A DNA stretch of 64,000 bases from Maridesulfovibrio sp. (GTDB taxonomy: Bacteria; Desulfobacterota; Desulfovibrionia; Desulfovibrionales; Desulfovibrionaceae), in assembly GCF_963678865.1 (NCBI RefSeq), contig NZ_OY787459.1, forward strand, positions 276,501-340,500. The letters are read 5' to 3'. Of the stretch, positions 54,536 to 62,881 are shown piece after piece. Under the pieces are notes generated by a model. It had not been told where the DNA came from, made no database searches, and saw only the letters and a program-made list of their open reading frames with translations. The position numbers and the translations under genes are program-made. Every line of letters starts with the position of its first letter. Positions within the stretch are counted from its first letter, which is position 1.

Positions 54536-55096
54536 TCATGGTTTATTGGAGACGCGAAGATATGATTTCACTTTACGAACCCCTTCCGTGTTTTTTGCGT
54601 GGGTGATTGATTTATTGATTTCAGACTCGGACCCAACCAGCCCTAAAAGCACTACCTGACATTGAACTACTTTTACTTCAACATTTGTAGACCAGATATC
54701 TCCATCGCCGATCAATGATGATTTTACGTCAGCCAGAATAGACAGGTTTTCGGTTGTCCCGCAGTCGGGGAGTTCCTTTTTAAGTAAAAGGTATTGGGTT
54801 ACATTCGTTACCCCTTCAACATTCTCGGCTATTGAGATTGCTTTTGATTTTTGGCCGAGGTTCTCATATTCGCCCACCAGATAAACATGTCCCGCAAAGG
54901 TGTACGGCTCAATGCCCATAACGGAGACATCGTCGTCATCAAGATATTTCTTCATGATTGTCCCCGATATGGTTGCGTCCGCAGTCTGGGTGCTGATACT
55001 GCGTTCGTCCATTACTGCTTTGTAAGCTGTGCTGCACCCTGTGAAAAATATGGTCGTGATGAAGACTGCCAGCATTAGCACATTGTTTAATTTCAT
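54536..55096 (-). CDS. BON-domain lipoprotein
   Basis: The 186-residue protein starts MKLNNVLMLAVFITTIFFTGC, a lipoprotein signal with lipobox FTGC, and has two BON domains (about 45-110 and 115-182; DATISGTIMKKYLDDDDVSV and TENLSILADVKSSLIGD are their first helices). BON proteins bind phospholipid at the outer membrane; DolP/OsmY are relatives. AUG at 55096 is preceded by AAGGAGG at 5-bp spacing. Likely envelope-stress related by analogy only. Confidence 0.85.
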   Translation of the reverse strand: MKLNNVLMLAVFITTIFFTGCSTAYKAVMDERSISTQTADATISGTIMKKYLDDDDVSVMGIEPYTFAGHVYLVGEYENLGQKSKAISIAENVEGVTNVTQYLLLKKELPDCGTTENLSILADVKSSLIGDGDIWSTNVEVKVVQCQVVLLGLVGSESEINKSITHAKNTEGVRKVKSYLRVSNKP

Positions 55097-55123
55097 GAGG
55101 ACCTCCTTTTTATAAGTTTGCAT

Positions 55124-55468
55124 GCTTGGGGTGAAAGGTTGCGTTTTAATGACCTGTTGATATGGATTTGTTCGTGACTGTCCATATTGGGTGGTTTTGA
55201 TCTTGAACCGCAGGGACGCATTGTTTTAAGGCGTGTCAGGAGGGATGTACGGGATTCAAGACAGGTTATTATAGCATTTTCATCTTTACTGAGCGAGAAG
55301 ATTTACTTTGTGGCAGGGTAATTTTTTAGTTCCATAAGATTCTGTAGTTAATTGCTCTGCGCGCAAACTTTAATTAATACGTATTACCGGATACTTATTA
55401 CTTTCGCCGGTGAAACAGCATGCGGCATTGTGCTGTGATTCTGGTTTCATACTTTAATAGGTTAAAAT
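55124..55468. other. intergenic, divergent upstream region
   Basis: Between the BON lipoprotein gene and the 89-residue gene. I see no ORF with a ribosome site and no RNA gene; it should contain the lipoprotein promoter. Confidence 0.5.
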
Positions 55469-55496
55469 TTGACTTTGCCGATCACAGGACTATGAT
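55469..55496 (+). promoter_or_regulatory. sigma70-type promoter
   Basis: TTGACT (55469-55474) and TATGAT (55491-55496) with a 16-bp spacer, 40 bp upstream of the 89-residue gene. Confidence 0.65.
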
Positions 55497-55535
55497 GGCG
55501 CGATCCATGTATTAATTAAAAAATGAGGAAATATA

Positions 55536-55805
55536 ATGATTTTACCCGGAATGGCTAAAGATGATGTGGCTCTGATTAAGGCGGACGGTGAACGCATCGA
55601 AGGATTGAAGGCTGTTGTTTCCATGCGCAGGATTGTTACCTTTAATACTGATATTGAAATCTCGCCGAAAGATATGATGATCAGGCAGCGTGCTGATGGG
55701 GAGAGCGAAGCGTATCTTGTCCTCGATCTCATGCTTAACAGGGCGCAGGATGGAATTCCTGAAAACTATCAGATTACTGTGCGAAGGGTTGCTGCGCCGG
55801 AGTAG
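55536..55805 (+). CDS. conserved small hypothetical protein with IPxxYQ end motif
   Basis: The 89-residue beta-rich protein ends with DGIPENYQITVRRV. From memory, similar small proteins ending in IPxxYQ are scattered in many bacterial genomes, without known function and often near mobile regions. It has a good promoter, a GAGGAA ribosome site and its own terminator, so it is expressed alone. It sits 1.1 kb from the tRNA-Ser element but outside it. Confidence 0.7.
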   Translation: MILPGMAKDDVALIKADGERIEGLKAVVSMRRIVTFNTDIEISPKDMMIRQRADGESEAYLVLDLMLNRAQDGIPENYQITVRRVAAPE

Positions 55806-55830
55806 GGCTTAGCTGAATATATTTTCAATT

Positions 55831-55867
55831 AAAAAAAGCCGTGGACCAGTCCACGGCTTTTTTAATT
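55831..55867 (+). terminator. intrinsic terminator
   Basis: AAAAAAGCCGTGGA / TCCACGGCTTTTTT stem with loop CCAG. Confidence 0.92.
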
Positions 55868-55880
55868 TTGTCTTTACAAA

Positions 55881-55912
55881 AGAAAAAAGCCACTGATTGC
55901 TCAGTGGCCTTT
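55881..55912 (-). terminator. terminator of tRNA-Pro
   Basis: On the minus strand GCCACTGA-GCAA-TCAGTGGC is followed by TTTTTTC, 16 bp past the tRNA-Pro 3' end. Confidence 0.85.
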
Positions 55913-55927
55913 CGGGGTTCCTTCTTG

Positions 55928-56004
55928 TGGTCGGGATGAGAGGATTTGAACCTCCGACCCCTTGAACCCCATTCAAGTGCGCTCCCAGGCTGCGCTACAT
56001 CCCG
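55928..56004 (-). tRNA. tRNA-Pro(GGG)
   Basis: 77 nt with encoded CCA; acceptor CGGGATG/CATCCCG, anticodon stem CTTGA/TCAAG, loop ATGGGGT giving anticodon GGG, T arm GGAGG-TTCAAAT-CCTCT. A good promoter and a terminator flank it. Confidence 0.95.
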
Positions 56005-56019
56005 ACTCAAGTGAAGAAG

Positions 56020-56048
56020 GATCTATGTGTATTCTCTGTAACTGTCAA
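56020..56048 (-). promoter_or_regulatory. tRNA-Pro promoter
   Basis: On the minus strand TTGACA (56048-56043) and TAGATC (56025-56020) are 17 bp apart, 15 bp upstream of the tRNA. Confidence 0.7.
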
Positions 56049-56204
56049 CCATAAAATTGAATTATTGTTTTTATATATACTGAATAGGTGTTCAGTTGGA
56101 GAGATAATAAATCCATATCATCTTGGAATGAAATAAAAAATTAACTCATGAGTTGAAAAAATCCATATTCAGGAATAATCTGTGGTTAAGAACTCGGAGG
56201 AATT

Positions 56205-57620
56205 TTGCGTTACCTTGCCGCACTGCTTTCTATTTTGTTGCATATCTCAGCCATGTTTATTCTGGCTGATTTTGTAGTGCCGGTTCATGATCAGGTTGAT
56301 CCATTTGAGATACAGCTCATTGACCTTCCAAAAGACCTGCAGCCTTTTAAGAAAGATTTTAGCTCTTTTGACTCAGTGAAGAAGAAAAATACGCACCGTC
56401 CTGAAGGGAAAAAAGACCTGAGCAGGACAGAACTCAAGCCAAAGCTCCGAGCTGACAAGATCAAGCGCTTAAAACCTCATAAGCCAGCCAGTCACAAACC
56501 GGATCAAAGTAGCAAGGTACAAGCAGAATCTGAGCATCTTCAGGATGAACGGATTACCCGGCCTGCCAAAAATTATCCCCATATTGAAATTGGCTCATCA
56601 AAAAGCCCGGATGCTGTTGTTTTGCGGCAGGGTAAAGGAATAACCGTAGGTAATTCGACTATGGTGCTCAAGCGAGGTTCAGAAGCGCGCTCTCTATCCG
56701 CTCTGGCTGCATATGAGTTTGATGAGAACGATTTCCGTGGGCATTATGAGACATTTACAGGGCGGCAGGTGGTTATCATTGATGGACGCGCTGAACATGG
56801 GCGGCTGATTCTTTATGACCGACAGAGCGGATTGATCAGAAAATTAAAGAAGACTGAGTACGGCGACTTTATTTATACCTACGGGCCTTCTTTTGATGAG
56901 GATGAGCCGGTTAAAGGGTCAGTGGTTTTTCTTCCCGGCGATGAACATTGGATCCACCGGTTTATGTGGATGCCGGACGGTGCGCCCGCTGAATATCCGG
57001 TGAAGGGCAGAGTGGATGCTGTTGCAGGCGGAAAGGAGCAGGAACGTTGTGATCTGTTTGTTCCGGCTTTAGAGGGCAGGTATCCTGCAGTCATACTTGT
57101 CCCTTACGGTATTGATATCCCATCCGAAGAATTTGCTGAAGTAGCCAGACATCTGTGCGGCAAAGGGATTGTTGTCTTTTGTCCGGATAATTTCAGCCCA
57201 GCGGAATTGCGCAGGGGGTATGACAAATTACGTCAAAATCCCAAGGTTGATCCCGCACGTATCGGTGTCTGGGCAAGGGGGTACGGGGCCAAAAAAATGC
57301 CCCGCATGGACTTGCCAGCGGGACTTTTTAAGTTTGTCATTCTGACTATAGACCATCCTGATGAAGGTCTATTTCCAGAAAGGCTTGCGTCTGTTCTTGC
57401 CGATACCCTGCCTACTTTCATAGGGTTTCGCGGAGTCGGCAGTGACTGGAAGAGGGTTGTGCCGGTAATGTTGACCGGATTCCAGTCTGCCCCCCATCAA
57501 ATAGTCATGATTGATGCTACTCCTTCCGTAGGAGAAGGAGTGGGGACAGACCAAGAGTGGATCGATTGCTTATCCGGCGATTTTGTCAGCAGTATTTCCG
57601 CCTGGCTTGATTCAAACTAG
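56205..57620 (+). CDS. TonB-like membrane anchor fused to a pseudo-alpha/beta-hydrolase domain
   Basis: The 471-residue protein starts at UUG with CGGAGG four bases upstream. Residues 4-28 form a single membrane helix with S9 and H13 in the S-x3-H arrangement of TonB/TolA-type anchors, followed by a Lys/Pro/His-rich linker (about 55-110). The C-terminal part (about 300-471) reads as an alpha/beta-hydrolase: YPAVILVPYGID, GKGIVVFCPD, DPARIGVWARGYGA. In the last motif the nucleophile serine of G-x-S-x-G is glycine (G359), so it is probably not catalytic. No TonB C-terminal domain and no exbB/exbD are seen. Role unknown; perhaps a periplasm-spanning binding protein. Confidence 0.65.
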   Translation: MRYLAALLSILLHISAMFILADFVVPVHDQVDPFEIQLIDLPKDLQPFKKDFSSFDSVKKKNTHRPEGKKDLSRTELKPKLRADKIKRLKPHKPASHKPDQSSKVQAESEHLQDERITRPAKNYPHIEIGSSKSPDAVVLRQGKGITVGNSTMVLKRGSEARSLSALAAYEFDENDFRGHYETFTGRQVVIIDGRAEHGRLILYDRQSGLIRKLKKTEYGDFIYTYGPSFDEDEPVKGSVVFLPGDEHWIHRFMWMPDGAPAEYPVKGRVDAVAGGKEQERCDLFVPALEGRYPAVILVPYGIDIPSEEFAEVARHLCGKGIVVFCPDNFSPAELRRGYDKLRQNPKVDPARIGVWARGYGAKKMPRMDLPAGLFKFVILTIDHPDEGLFPERLASVLADTLPTFIGFRGVGSDWKRVVPVMLTGFQSAPHQIVMIDATPSVGEGVGTDQEWIDCLSGDFVSSISAWLDSN

Positions 57621-57692
57621 TCAGACGCATGGTATTTCTGCGGAATATATAACTGCTTTTTAGAGAATGAGTAAGAGATTGAGGCGCAGGAC

Positions 57693-57866
57693 TTAGTCCT
57701 GATTGTCTTCCGCTTTAGATTCGGAAGAGCTGTTTCTTTCCTGTTCATCCAGAGACTTGACCATGGCGGCAATGTGCTTGCTCACAGAACGATACTTTTG
57801 AGGATTGTTCTTTTCCAATTTTTTAAAAGCTTCTGGAGTCTCTTCTATAGTGCTGTGTTTGTTCAT
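57693..57866 (-). CDS. small hypothetical protein, 57 residues
   Basis: A short hydrophilic protein, MNKHSTIEETPEAFKKLEKN then a helix with SKHIAAMVKSLDEQER and an acidic serine-rich tail. It has an excellent ribosome site (AGGAGG six bases before the AUG), which is the main support. It is convergent with the TonB-like gene, 72 bp away. No family recognised. Confidence 0.65.
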   Translation of the reverse strand: MNKHSTIEETPEAFKKLEKNNPQKYRSVSKHIAAMVKSLDEQERNSSSESKAEDNQD

Positions 57867-58404
57867 AAAAACCTCCTGTACGGTTTAGCCTTGGCTACTA
57901 TCGTCTTGAGATTTTCCAGCCCGAATCAACAAGTGCATAATACACTATTTTTAGTCTTTGTCCAGATCTCATTAGTGAGTAAAAAAATCATTAAAGTTCG
58001 TCTCTGTGATTACCGGAATATTTGTCCTGTCTTTGTAGGTGTATAATGTATATCTCATGGTATGTGAATTTTGTAACAAGGGTGTTGTTTATGTTAATAC
58101 AATACCAATTTATGCACTTAGTACTTTACAGAATGGAAAAGAACAGAATTATATTGCTTAAACATTACGGTAAAGAAAATTTTTTTCAGTACATCAATAG
58201 CGTAATTTAAAGTTGCGTGTTGAATATTAAGGTTTTATCTTAATCCGTGAAAATCATTGTTTTATGTGGATAAGATCAAAATTTTGTCGTATGCAACAAG
58301 TCAGGTGCAAATTGTAGTTCAACCGAAAATCACGATTGTGGACTGGATCATTTTTATGTATCAGTCGTTTCACGAATCTAGACAAGCCAACACTGGAGGA
58401 AGGA
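57867..58404. other. AT-rich intergenic region
   Basis: 538 bp without a convincing gene. A 34-codon frame at 58057-58161 encodes MVCEFCNKG... with a CxxC pair but has no ribosome site. It should contain promoters for both flanking genes. Confidence 0.45.
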
Positions 58405-58956
58405 ATGAGTAATCCTAAAGAGTTTATCTTATATAGTGGCGGTGCTTCCGGCACTGAAAGTGAGTTCGGAGTGAATGCTGAAAAGTATGGCCTGCAGGAA
58501 GTTAACTACAGTTTCGAAGGTCACCAGAATGCCCGTAAACGCGGCCTGCGTGTGCTCACCGAGAAGGAGCTTGAAAGCAAGGATGTCAGCCTTACCTATG
58601 TTTCCAAGCTGATGAACCGTAGCTTTACCCGCGCCCCTATTTTTCGCAAAGTCTTGCAATCCATCTGCTGGCAGGTGAACAGCGGTCATGAAATTTTCAT
58701 TATCGGCAGTATCCTTGAAGACGGCACCGTGAAAGGTGGAACCGGCTGGGGTGCTGAATTTGCTAAAATCTGCAATAAGCCCTTGTATGTATTTTCTCAG
58801 GACTCGAATAAATGGTTCTGCTGGGAAAAAGAAAAGTGGGCGGAGTGCGCTGACCCTAAAATCACTCACAGGCACTTCACAGCAACCGGAACCCGTTTTC
58901 TTGAGGACTCCGGCAGAAAGGCTATAGAAAAACTTTTTGAAGACAGTTTTAAATAG
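58405..58956 (+). CDS. SLOG-like (YpsA-related) nucleotide-binding protein
   Basis: The 183-residue protein (AUG at 58405 with GGAGGAAGG upstream) has an N-terminal ILYSGGASGTESEFG, a middle SGHEIFIIGSI strand and KGGTGWGAEFAKICNKPLYVF. The order glycine-rich loop, then GGTGW helix, then KPLYVF strand resembles the circularly permuted YpsA branch of the SLOG superfamily, whose members bind nucleotide-derived ligands. No catalytic assignment is possible. It ends at its own terminator and has no obvious partner gene. Confidence 0.55.
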   Translation: MSNPKEFILYSGGASGTESEFGVNAEKYGLQEVNYSFEGHQNARKRGLRVLTEKELESKDVSLTYVSKLMNRSFTRAPIFRKVLQSICWQVNSGHEIFIIGSILEDGTVKGGTGWGAEFAKICNKPLYVFSQDSNKWFCWEKEKWAECADPKITHRHFTATGTRFLEDSGRKAIEKLFEDSFK

Positions 58957-58983
58957 CAGTCTCATTCGTCATGTAATTATTCA

Positions 58984-59014
58984 CCCCGTTCTTTCTGGAG
59001 CGGGGTTTTATTTT
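58984..59014 (+). terminator. intrinsic terminator
   Basis: CCCCG / CGGGG stem with a 12-nt loop followed by TTTTATTTT. Confidence 0.75.
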
Positions 59015-59059
59015 GCCCTTGACTAAAGGGTGGGTTTATCAGTAGAAAAAAATATCTTA

Positions 59060-59205
<146 letters not shown>

Positions 59206-59312
59206 AGACAGTCATACCGCAGGTGGTCTTCCCTACACTTGCGCGCTGTTCCTTTACGGGCAGCTGTCTATTCTATCGCCCTGATTCTGGTAACAATTTA
59301 TGGAGATTTACC

Positions 59313-59966
59313 ATGAATCAGAATCTATTATCCCAGTATGGTACCCCTGTTGAGAGGGTGGAGAAAGGTCTTCAGGCTTTGCGTGAAGGCCGAGGCATTC
59401 TTGTTACTGACAATGAAAGCCGCGAGAACGAAGGTGATCTTATCTTTTCCGCGGAAATGCTCAGTGACGAGCAGATGGCTATGATGATCCGCGAATGCAG
59501 CGGCATTGTCTGCCTTTGTTTGACCGAGGAAAAGATTGAGCAGCTCAACTTGCCTATGATGGTCGAGGAGAACTCCAGCCGTTATCAGACCGGGTTCACC
59601 GTTACTATTGAAGCCGCCGAGGGCGTAACCACAGGTGTTTCCGCAGCTGATCGGGTTACCACGGTAAAGGCAGCCATTGCTGATGGCGCCACCCCTGCCG
59701 ATCTGCACAGGCCCGGACATGTATTTCCCTTGCGGGCCCGGTCCGGTGGTGTGCTCGAGAGAGAAGGGCATACTGAGGCTACCGTGGATATGATGACTCT
59801 AGCAGGACTTAATCCATGTGGCGTGCTTTGTGAGCTGACCAAACCTGATGGTACCATGGCCAGACTGCCGGAGATTGTTGAGTTCGGCCAGAAGCACGAC
59901 ATACCTGTACTGACCGTAGATGACATAATTAATTATAGAATTCAGATTGCAAAAAAAGCCTCATAA
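59313..59966 (+). CDS. ribB: 3,4-dihydroxy-2-butanone 4-phosphate synthase
   Basis: Makes the four-carbon precursor of riboflavin from ribulose 5-phosphate. The 217-residue protein has [10 protein letters not shown] (about 36-45), [18 protein letters not shown], and [11 protein letters not shown]. It is a stand-alone RibB without a GTP cyclohydrolase II domain and opens [17 protein letters not shown], very like the E. coli enzyme in length and N-terminus. AUG at 59313 has TGGAGA upstream; the frame open from 59139 runs through the riboswitch and is rejected. Controlled by the FMN riboswitch. Confidence 0.95.
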   Translation: MNQNLLSQYGTPVERVEKGLQALREGRGILVTDNESRENEGDLIFSAEMLSDEQMAMMIRECSGIVCLCLTEEKIEQLNLPMMVEENSSRYQTGFTVTIEAAEGVTTGVSAADRVTTVKAAIADGATPADLHRPGHVFPLRARSGGVLEREGHTEATVDMMTLAGLNPCGVLCELTKPDGTMARLPEIVEFGQKHDIPVLTVDDIINYRIQIAKKAS

Positions 59967-60053
59967 TGTATAATTAGGGCAAGAAGCTTTTCAGAATTGA
60001 CACTATAACTCCTGATTCAAACCGGCAATTTGGATCAACACCGACACTAAATT

Positions 60054-60088
60054 GAAAAGGCCCGTTGTGATACTGAGCGGGCCTTTTC
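60054..60088. terminator. bidirectional intrinsic terminator
   Basis: GAAAAGGCCCG / CGGGCCTTTTC stem across a 13-nt loop, between convergent ribB and the cupin gene. Confidence 0.87.
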
Positions 60089-60116
60089 AAATTGTTTCAA
60101 TCTTTTATAATTGAAT

Positions 60117-60518
60117 TTATTTCTCGTAAACGCAACCGATGCAGCAGAGGAATGTTGCTTCTTCTGTCTCGCTGATATTGCGCATGCCGTGCGGTTCCAT
60201 GCAGTCTGAAAAAACAAAATCTCCGGGACCGCAAATTTGGCTTTCAACAACTTCATCCGTTTGCGGGTCGTAAGTGAAACATTCGAACTGACCCTTTTCC
60301 ACATAAACTGTCTGAAGATAGAAATGGTTGTGGGCCGGAATTTCTCCGCCGGGTTCAACTGTGAAGTGGCGCAGTCCGTATTCGGGCTGTCCGTTTTCAT
60401 CCTGGCCGGATTTGGATAACCAACGGATGGTTACCCCTTTAACTTCATGGTTTTCGCCTTTGTAGGCTATCTGCTGAACTTTGATGCCTTCAACATCTTT
60501 AACATTTTTTGCGTCCAT
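60117..60518 (-). CDS. cupin-domain protein
   Basis: A 133-residue single-domain cupin with metal-ligand motif GGEIPAHNHFYLQTVYVEKG (about 60-80) and second motif GPGDFVFSDCMEPHGMRN (about 100-118). Cysteines near the end (FLCCIGC) are unusual. Such small cupins can be isomerases, dioxygenases or storage folds; no activity can be assigned. AUG at 60518 with GGAG six bases upstream is preferred to 60563. Confidence 0.8.
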   Translation of the reverse strand: MDAKNVKDVEGIKVQQIAYKGENHEVKGVTIRWLSKSGQDENGQPEYGLRHFTVEPGGEIPAHNHFYLQTVYVEKGQFECFTYDPQTDEVVESQICGPGDFVFSDCMEPHGMRNISETEEATFLCCIGCVYEK

Positions 60519-60687
60519 ATTATGCTCCGGGATTGAGATTTGTTTGTGCGGTTGAGTTTGCATAGTAAATCAGAAACAGCTGGCGAGATAAAGCTGAATG
60601 TTTGCGGTTTTAAATTTCAAGATAAGCGTAGTAGACTTCTTTTTTTAAAGAATTTTTAAAATAACTTTGAAATTTTATCGATAAGGC

Positions 60688-60716
60688 TTGACAATTTCAG
60701 CTGGAATCAATATGTA
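60688..60716 (+). promoter_or_regulatory. promoter of SRP RNA
   Basis: TTGACA (60688-60693) and TATGTA (60711-60716) with a 17-bp spacer, about 35 bp upstream of the mature RNA. Confidence 0.65.
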
Positions 60717-60749
60717 TTTCACCTCGTCGCAACGACAAAAGTTTTTTTG

Positions 60750-60840
60750 ACAGAGAGGCCGGATGGCGGGTGCGCTGTGAACCCCGTCAGGTCCGAAAGG
60801 AAGCAGCGGTAACGGTTTATCCCGGGTGTCCGGTCTCGCT
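60750..60840 (+). ncRNA. ffs: signal recognition particle RNA, small bacterial type
   Basis: The helix 8 core GTCAGGTCCGAAAGGAAGCAGC is present (quoted in parts: GTCAGGTCC, GAAA tetraloop-like turn, GGAAGCAGC), with outer strands GAGGCCGGA and TCCGGTCTC pairing at the ends. This is the 4.5S-type RNA that binds Ffh. Ends are approximate. Confidence 0.93.
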
Positions 60841-60845
60841 GAAAG

Positions 60846-60879
60846 AAGGGTGTGTTCTTCATGAACACACCCTTTTTTA
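60846..60879 (+). terminator. terminator of SRP RNA
   Basis: AAGGGTGTGTTC / GAACACACCCTT stem, loop TTCAT, T tract. Confidence 0.9.
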
Positions 60880-60994
60880 TTGCAATATAATTCTGCGCTG
60901 TACTTGCTTTCCCTTTTGAAACCGTGCAATCTTTTCCAAGTTTTGCTGGGAAATCCTGCGGGATAGTTTTAAATTCTAACTCAGGCGAGTCCAA

Positions 60995-61465
60995 ATGAAG
61001 TTTGGGAAAATGGCCGGGTTTCTGGTCAAAGTAATATTAATTAGTTTAATCTCCGGCGGATTGGCGGTAGTTTTTAATGATGCACGCCTTAAGCCATATA
61101 CGTTTACGGAGTTGAATCATCCGCAGCCACCTCAGATAGCTGAAATAAGTACCTCTGAGCTGGTTAAGGATTTTGTTTCCGGGAATTTCTTTTTTGTTGA
61201 TGCCCGCAGTGATATGGATTTTGCTATGGGACACATTCCCGGTGCCTTGAATATTCCTTCTTGGGCGGTGGGAGAAGAGCTTGCAGGGTTGGTTGCGCAG
61301 ATTCCCCCGCAGGTTCCGGTTATAGTCTATTGTGACGGTCTCTCTTGCGGTAAGAGTCGCATTGTGGCTAAAAAAATACAGGAAATAGGTCTTAAGAGTA
61401 TTTCTGTATATGTTGAAGGAATAGACGGCTGGATTGGAGCCGGAATGGATTTGGAGGCGAATTAA
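60995..61465 (+). CDS. membrane-anchored rhodanese-domain protein
   Basis: The 156-residue protein has an N-terminal membrane helix (about 7-27) and a rhodanese domain (about 50-152) with VDARSDMDFAMGHIPGALNIP and the loop IVYCDGLSCGKSR, whose first cysteine takes the active-site position. It would face the periplasm if the helix acts as an anchor. Its stop overlaps the start of the MauE-like gene in TAATG, so both are coupled; together they may form a periplasmic sulfur or disulfide redox unit, which is inference. Confidence 0.8.
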   Translation: MKFGKMAGFLVKVILISLISGGLAVVFNDARLKPYTFTELNHPQPPQIAEISTSELVKDFVSGNFFFVDARSDMDFAMGHIPGALNIPSWAVGEELAGLVAQIPPQVPVIVYCDGLSCGKSRIVAKKIQEIGLKSISVYVEGIDGWIGAGMDLEAN

Positions 61466-61878
61466 TGAGTTTTAGATCACTATCCCGTATTTTTTTGGGA
61501 CTTGTATTTATAGTCGCCAGTCTGGATAAAATTATCGATCCGCTTGCTTTCGCAGAAATTATTAAAAATTATCAGTTATTGCCTGAAATAATGATCGGTC
61601 CTGTTGCTTTTTTTCTGCCGTGGCTGGAATTTGTTTGCGGGGCAATGCTTGTCTGTGGTGTGTTCATTGATGCTGCTGCAGTCATTCTTGTAACCATGCT
61701 GCTGGTTTTTATTGCAGCTTTGTCTGCGAATCTTTATCGCGGAATAGACGTAGCTTGTGGTTGTTTTTCAACAGATGCTTCCACTGCCTCCAATATGCAG
61801 ATGACAATATTACGGGATGTAGTCCTGCTTATGTTGGCCGGGCTGTCTTTGAAGCTCAGGAAGTCGGATATAATTTAA
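61465..61878 (+). CDS. MauE/DoxX-like membrane protein
   Basis: The 137-residue protein has four hydrophobic segments (about 5-22, 44-62, 68-88, 112-130) and the motif DVACGCFS in the loop before the last one, as in MauE-type proteins linked to disulfide formation. It is translationally coupled to the rhodanese-like gene. A terminator follows. Confidence 0.75.
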   Translation: MSFRSLSRIFLGLVFIVASLDKIIDPLAFAEIIKNYQLLPEIMIGPVAFFLPWLEFVCGAMLVCGVFIDAAAVILVTMLLVFIAALSANLYRGIDVACGCFSTDASTASNMQMTILRDVVLLMLAGLSLKLRKSDII

Positions 61879-61906
61879 CCTGATTGATATTTAATCTTTT
61901 TTTTAG

Positions 61907-61931
61907 GCCGCATTTATGCGGTCTTTTTTAT
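61907..61931 (+). terminator. intrinsic terminator
   Basis: AGGCCGCA-TTTA-TGCGGTCT followed by T residues. Confidence 0.85.
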
Positions 61932-62052
61932 TGAAAATCTGCAAATGTGAAATTGCGGGAAAATAAAAACAGTAATTCGTCAGAGTTTTGAATGATCTGT
62001 TTTTCAAATACAACAAATTAAAATATTCAATATACTTAAATCGTATTTATTT

Positions 62053-62454
62053 ATGCTTTTAAACAGTAATCCAGCTATGGTAGTTAAACTGAAAGCCAGC
62101 AGTAAACCTGAATTACAATTCAACAAACTCATGACGGAGCTACGCACTATGAAGCTTAGACCATTGGGAATAACTAAGGACATACTCGAGAGTATCGGAT
62201 TGAACATTACCCATACATATGACGATCTTGTTTTTGTGGAAAACAACCCTTTTTTAATTCAATTTGATGATGAAAATCCCAGCTACCTTAAAATTTTTTT
62301 CCACGCTGACTGCACTGACGAAGCAGTTTCCGAGATTGAAAAATTATTGATCGATGCAGCAAGTAAACGAGATTTCTCAATTGCAATTAGTGGTCGTTTT
62401 GACATGGAGCAAAAAGAAGGCACAGAGGAAATTGAATTAAAATTTCTCACATAA
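62053..62454 (+). CDS. hypothetical protein, 133 residues
   Basis: A small soluble alpha/beta protein without recognised motif; the middle reads DLVFVENNPFLIQFDDENPSYL in parts DLVFVENN and FLIQFDDENP. The start is uncertain: the AUG at 62053 has no ribosome site, whereas the AUG at 62149 (MKLRPLGITK) has GGAG nine bases upstream and would give 101 residues. Function unknown. Confidence 0.55.
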   Translation: MLLNSNPAMVVKLKASSKPELQFNKLMTELRTMKLRPLGITKDILESIGLNITHTYDDLVFVENNPFLIQFDDENPSYLKIFFHADCTDEAVSEIEKLLIDAASKRDFSIAISGRFDMEQKEGTEEIELKFLT

Positions 62455-62881
62455 AAGTGACCCAGGAACTTTAAATCATATCATAATAATATAAAGAAAT
62501 CCCCTGAACTGAATCGCCCCCCATTGGATGAACAAGGTAAGATAGCCCCTTTAGGCTACGAACCTTTCACCTGATGGGGAGCTTTCTTATGTCCATGGCG
62601 GACTTAACTATCGGCTCCGAACAGCCATGTAATTTGTGCCACAAAGACGTAACTGTGTATCGTCCAATTTGACTGTAGCTCCATATGTAACCTTAACCCG
62701 GAAGGCATTACCTGCATATTACATGAATGTCCTCGAAAATAATTTTTCGGGGCATTTTCATTTTTAGGGCTGACTAGGCTAGATGGGATGTTTTTTTGAA
62801 TTTTAATTCCACCCATATAATTATCAAGCTCGACATAAATCATTAAGCCGGGTTATTGAGGAAACAAAAGGAGGAACACTT
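62455..62881. other. intergenic region with possible mobile-element relic
   Basis: No gene seen. TGAATCGCCCCCC near 62506-62518 looks like an IS3-type end, and a short palindromic stretch CCCCTTTAGGCTACG follows, but no transposase is readable. A hairpin TGTCCTCGAAAA / TTTTCGGGGCA with T tract (about 62727-62760) resembles a terminator. Confidence 0.35.
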
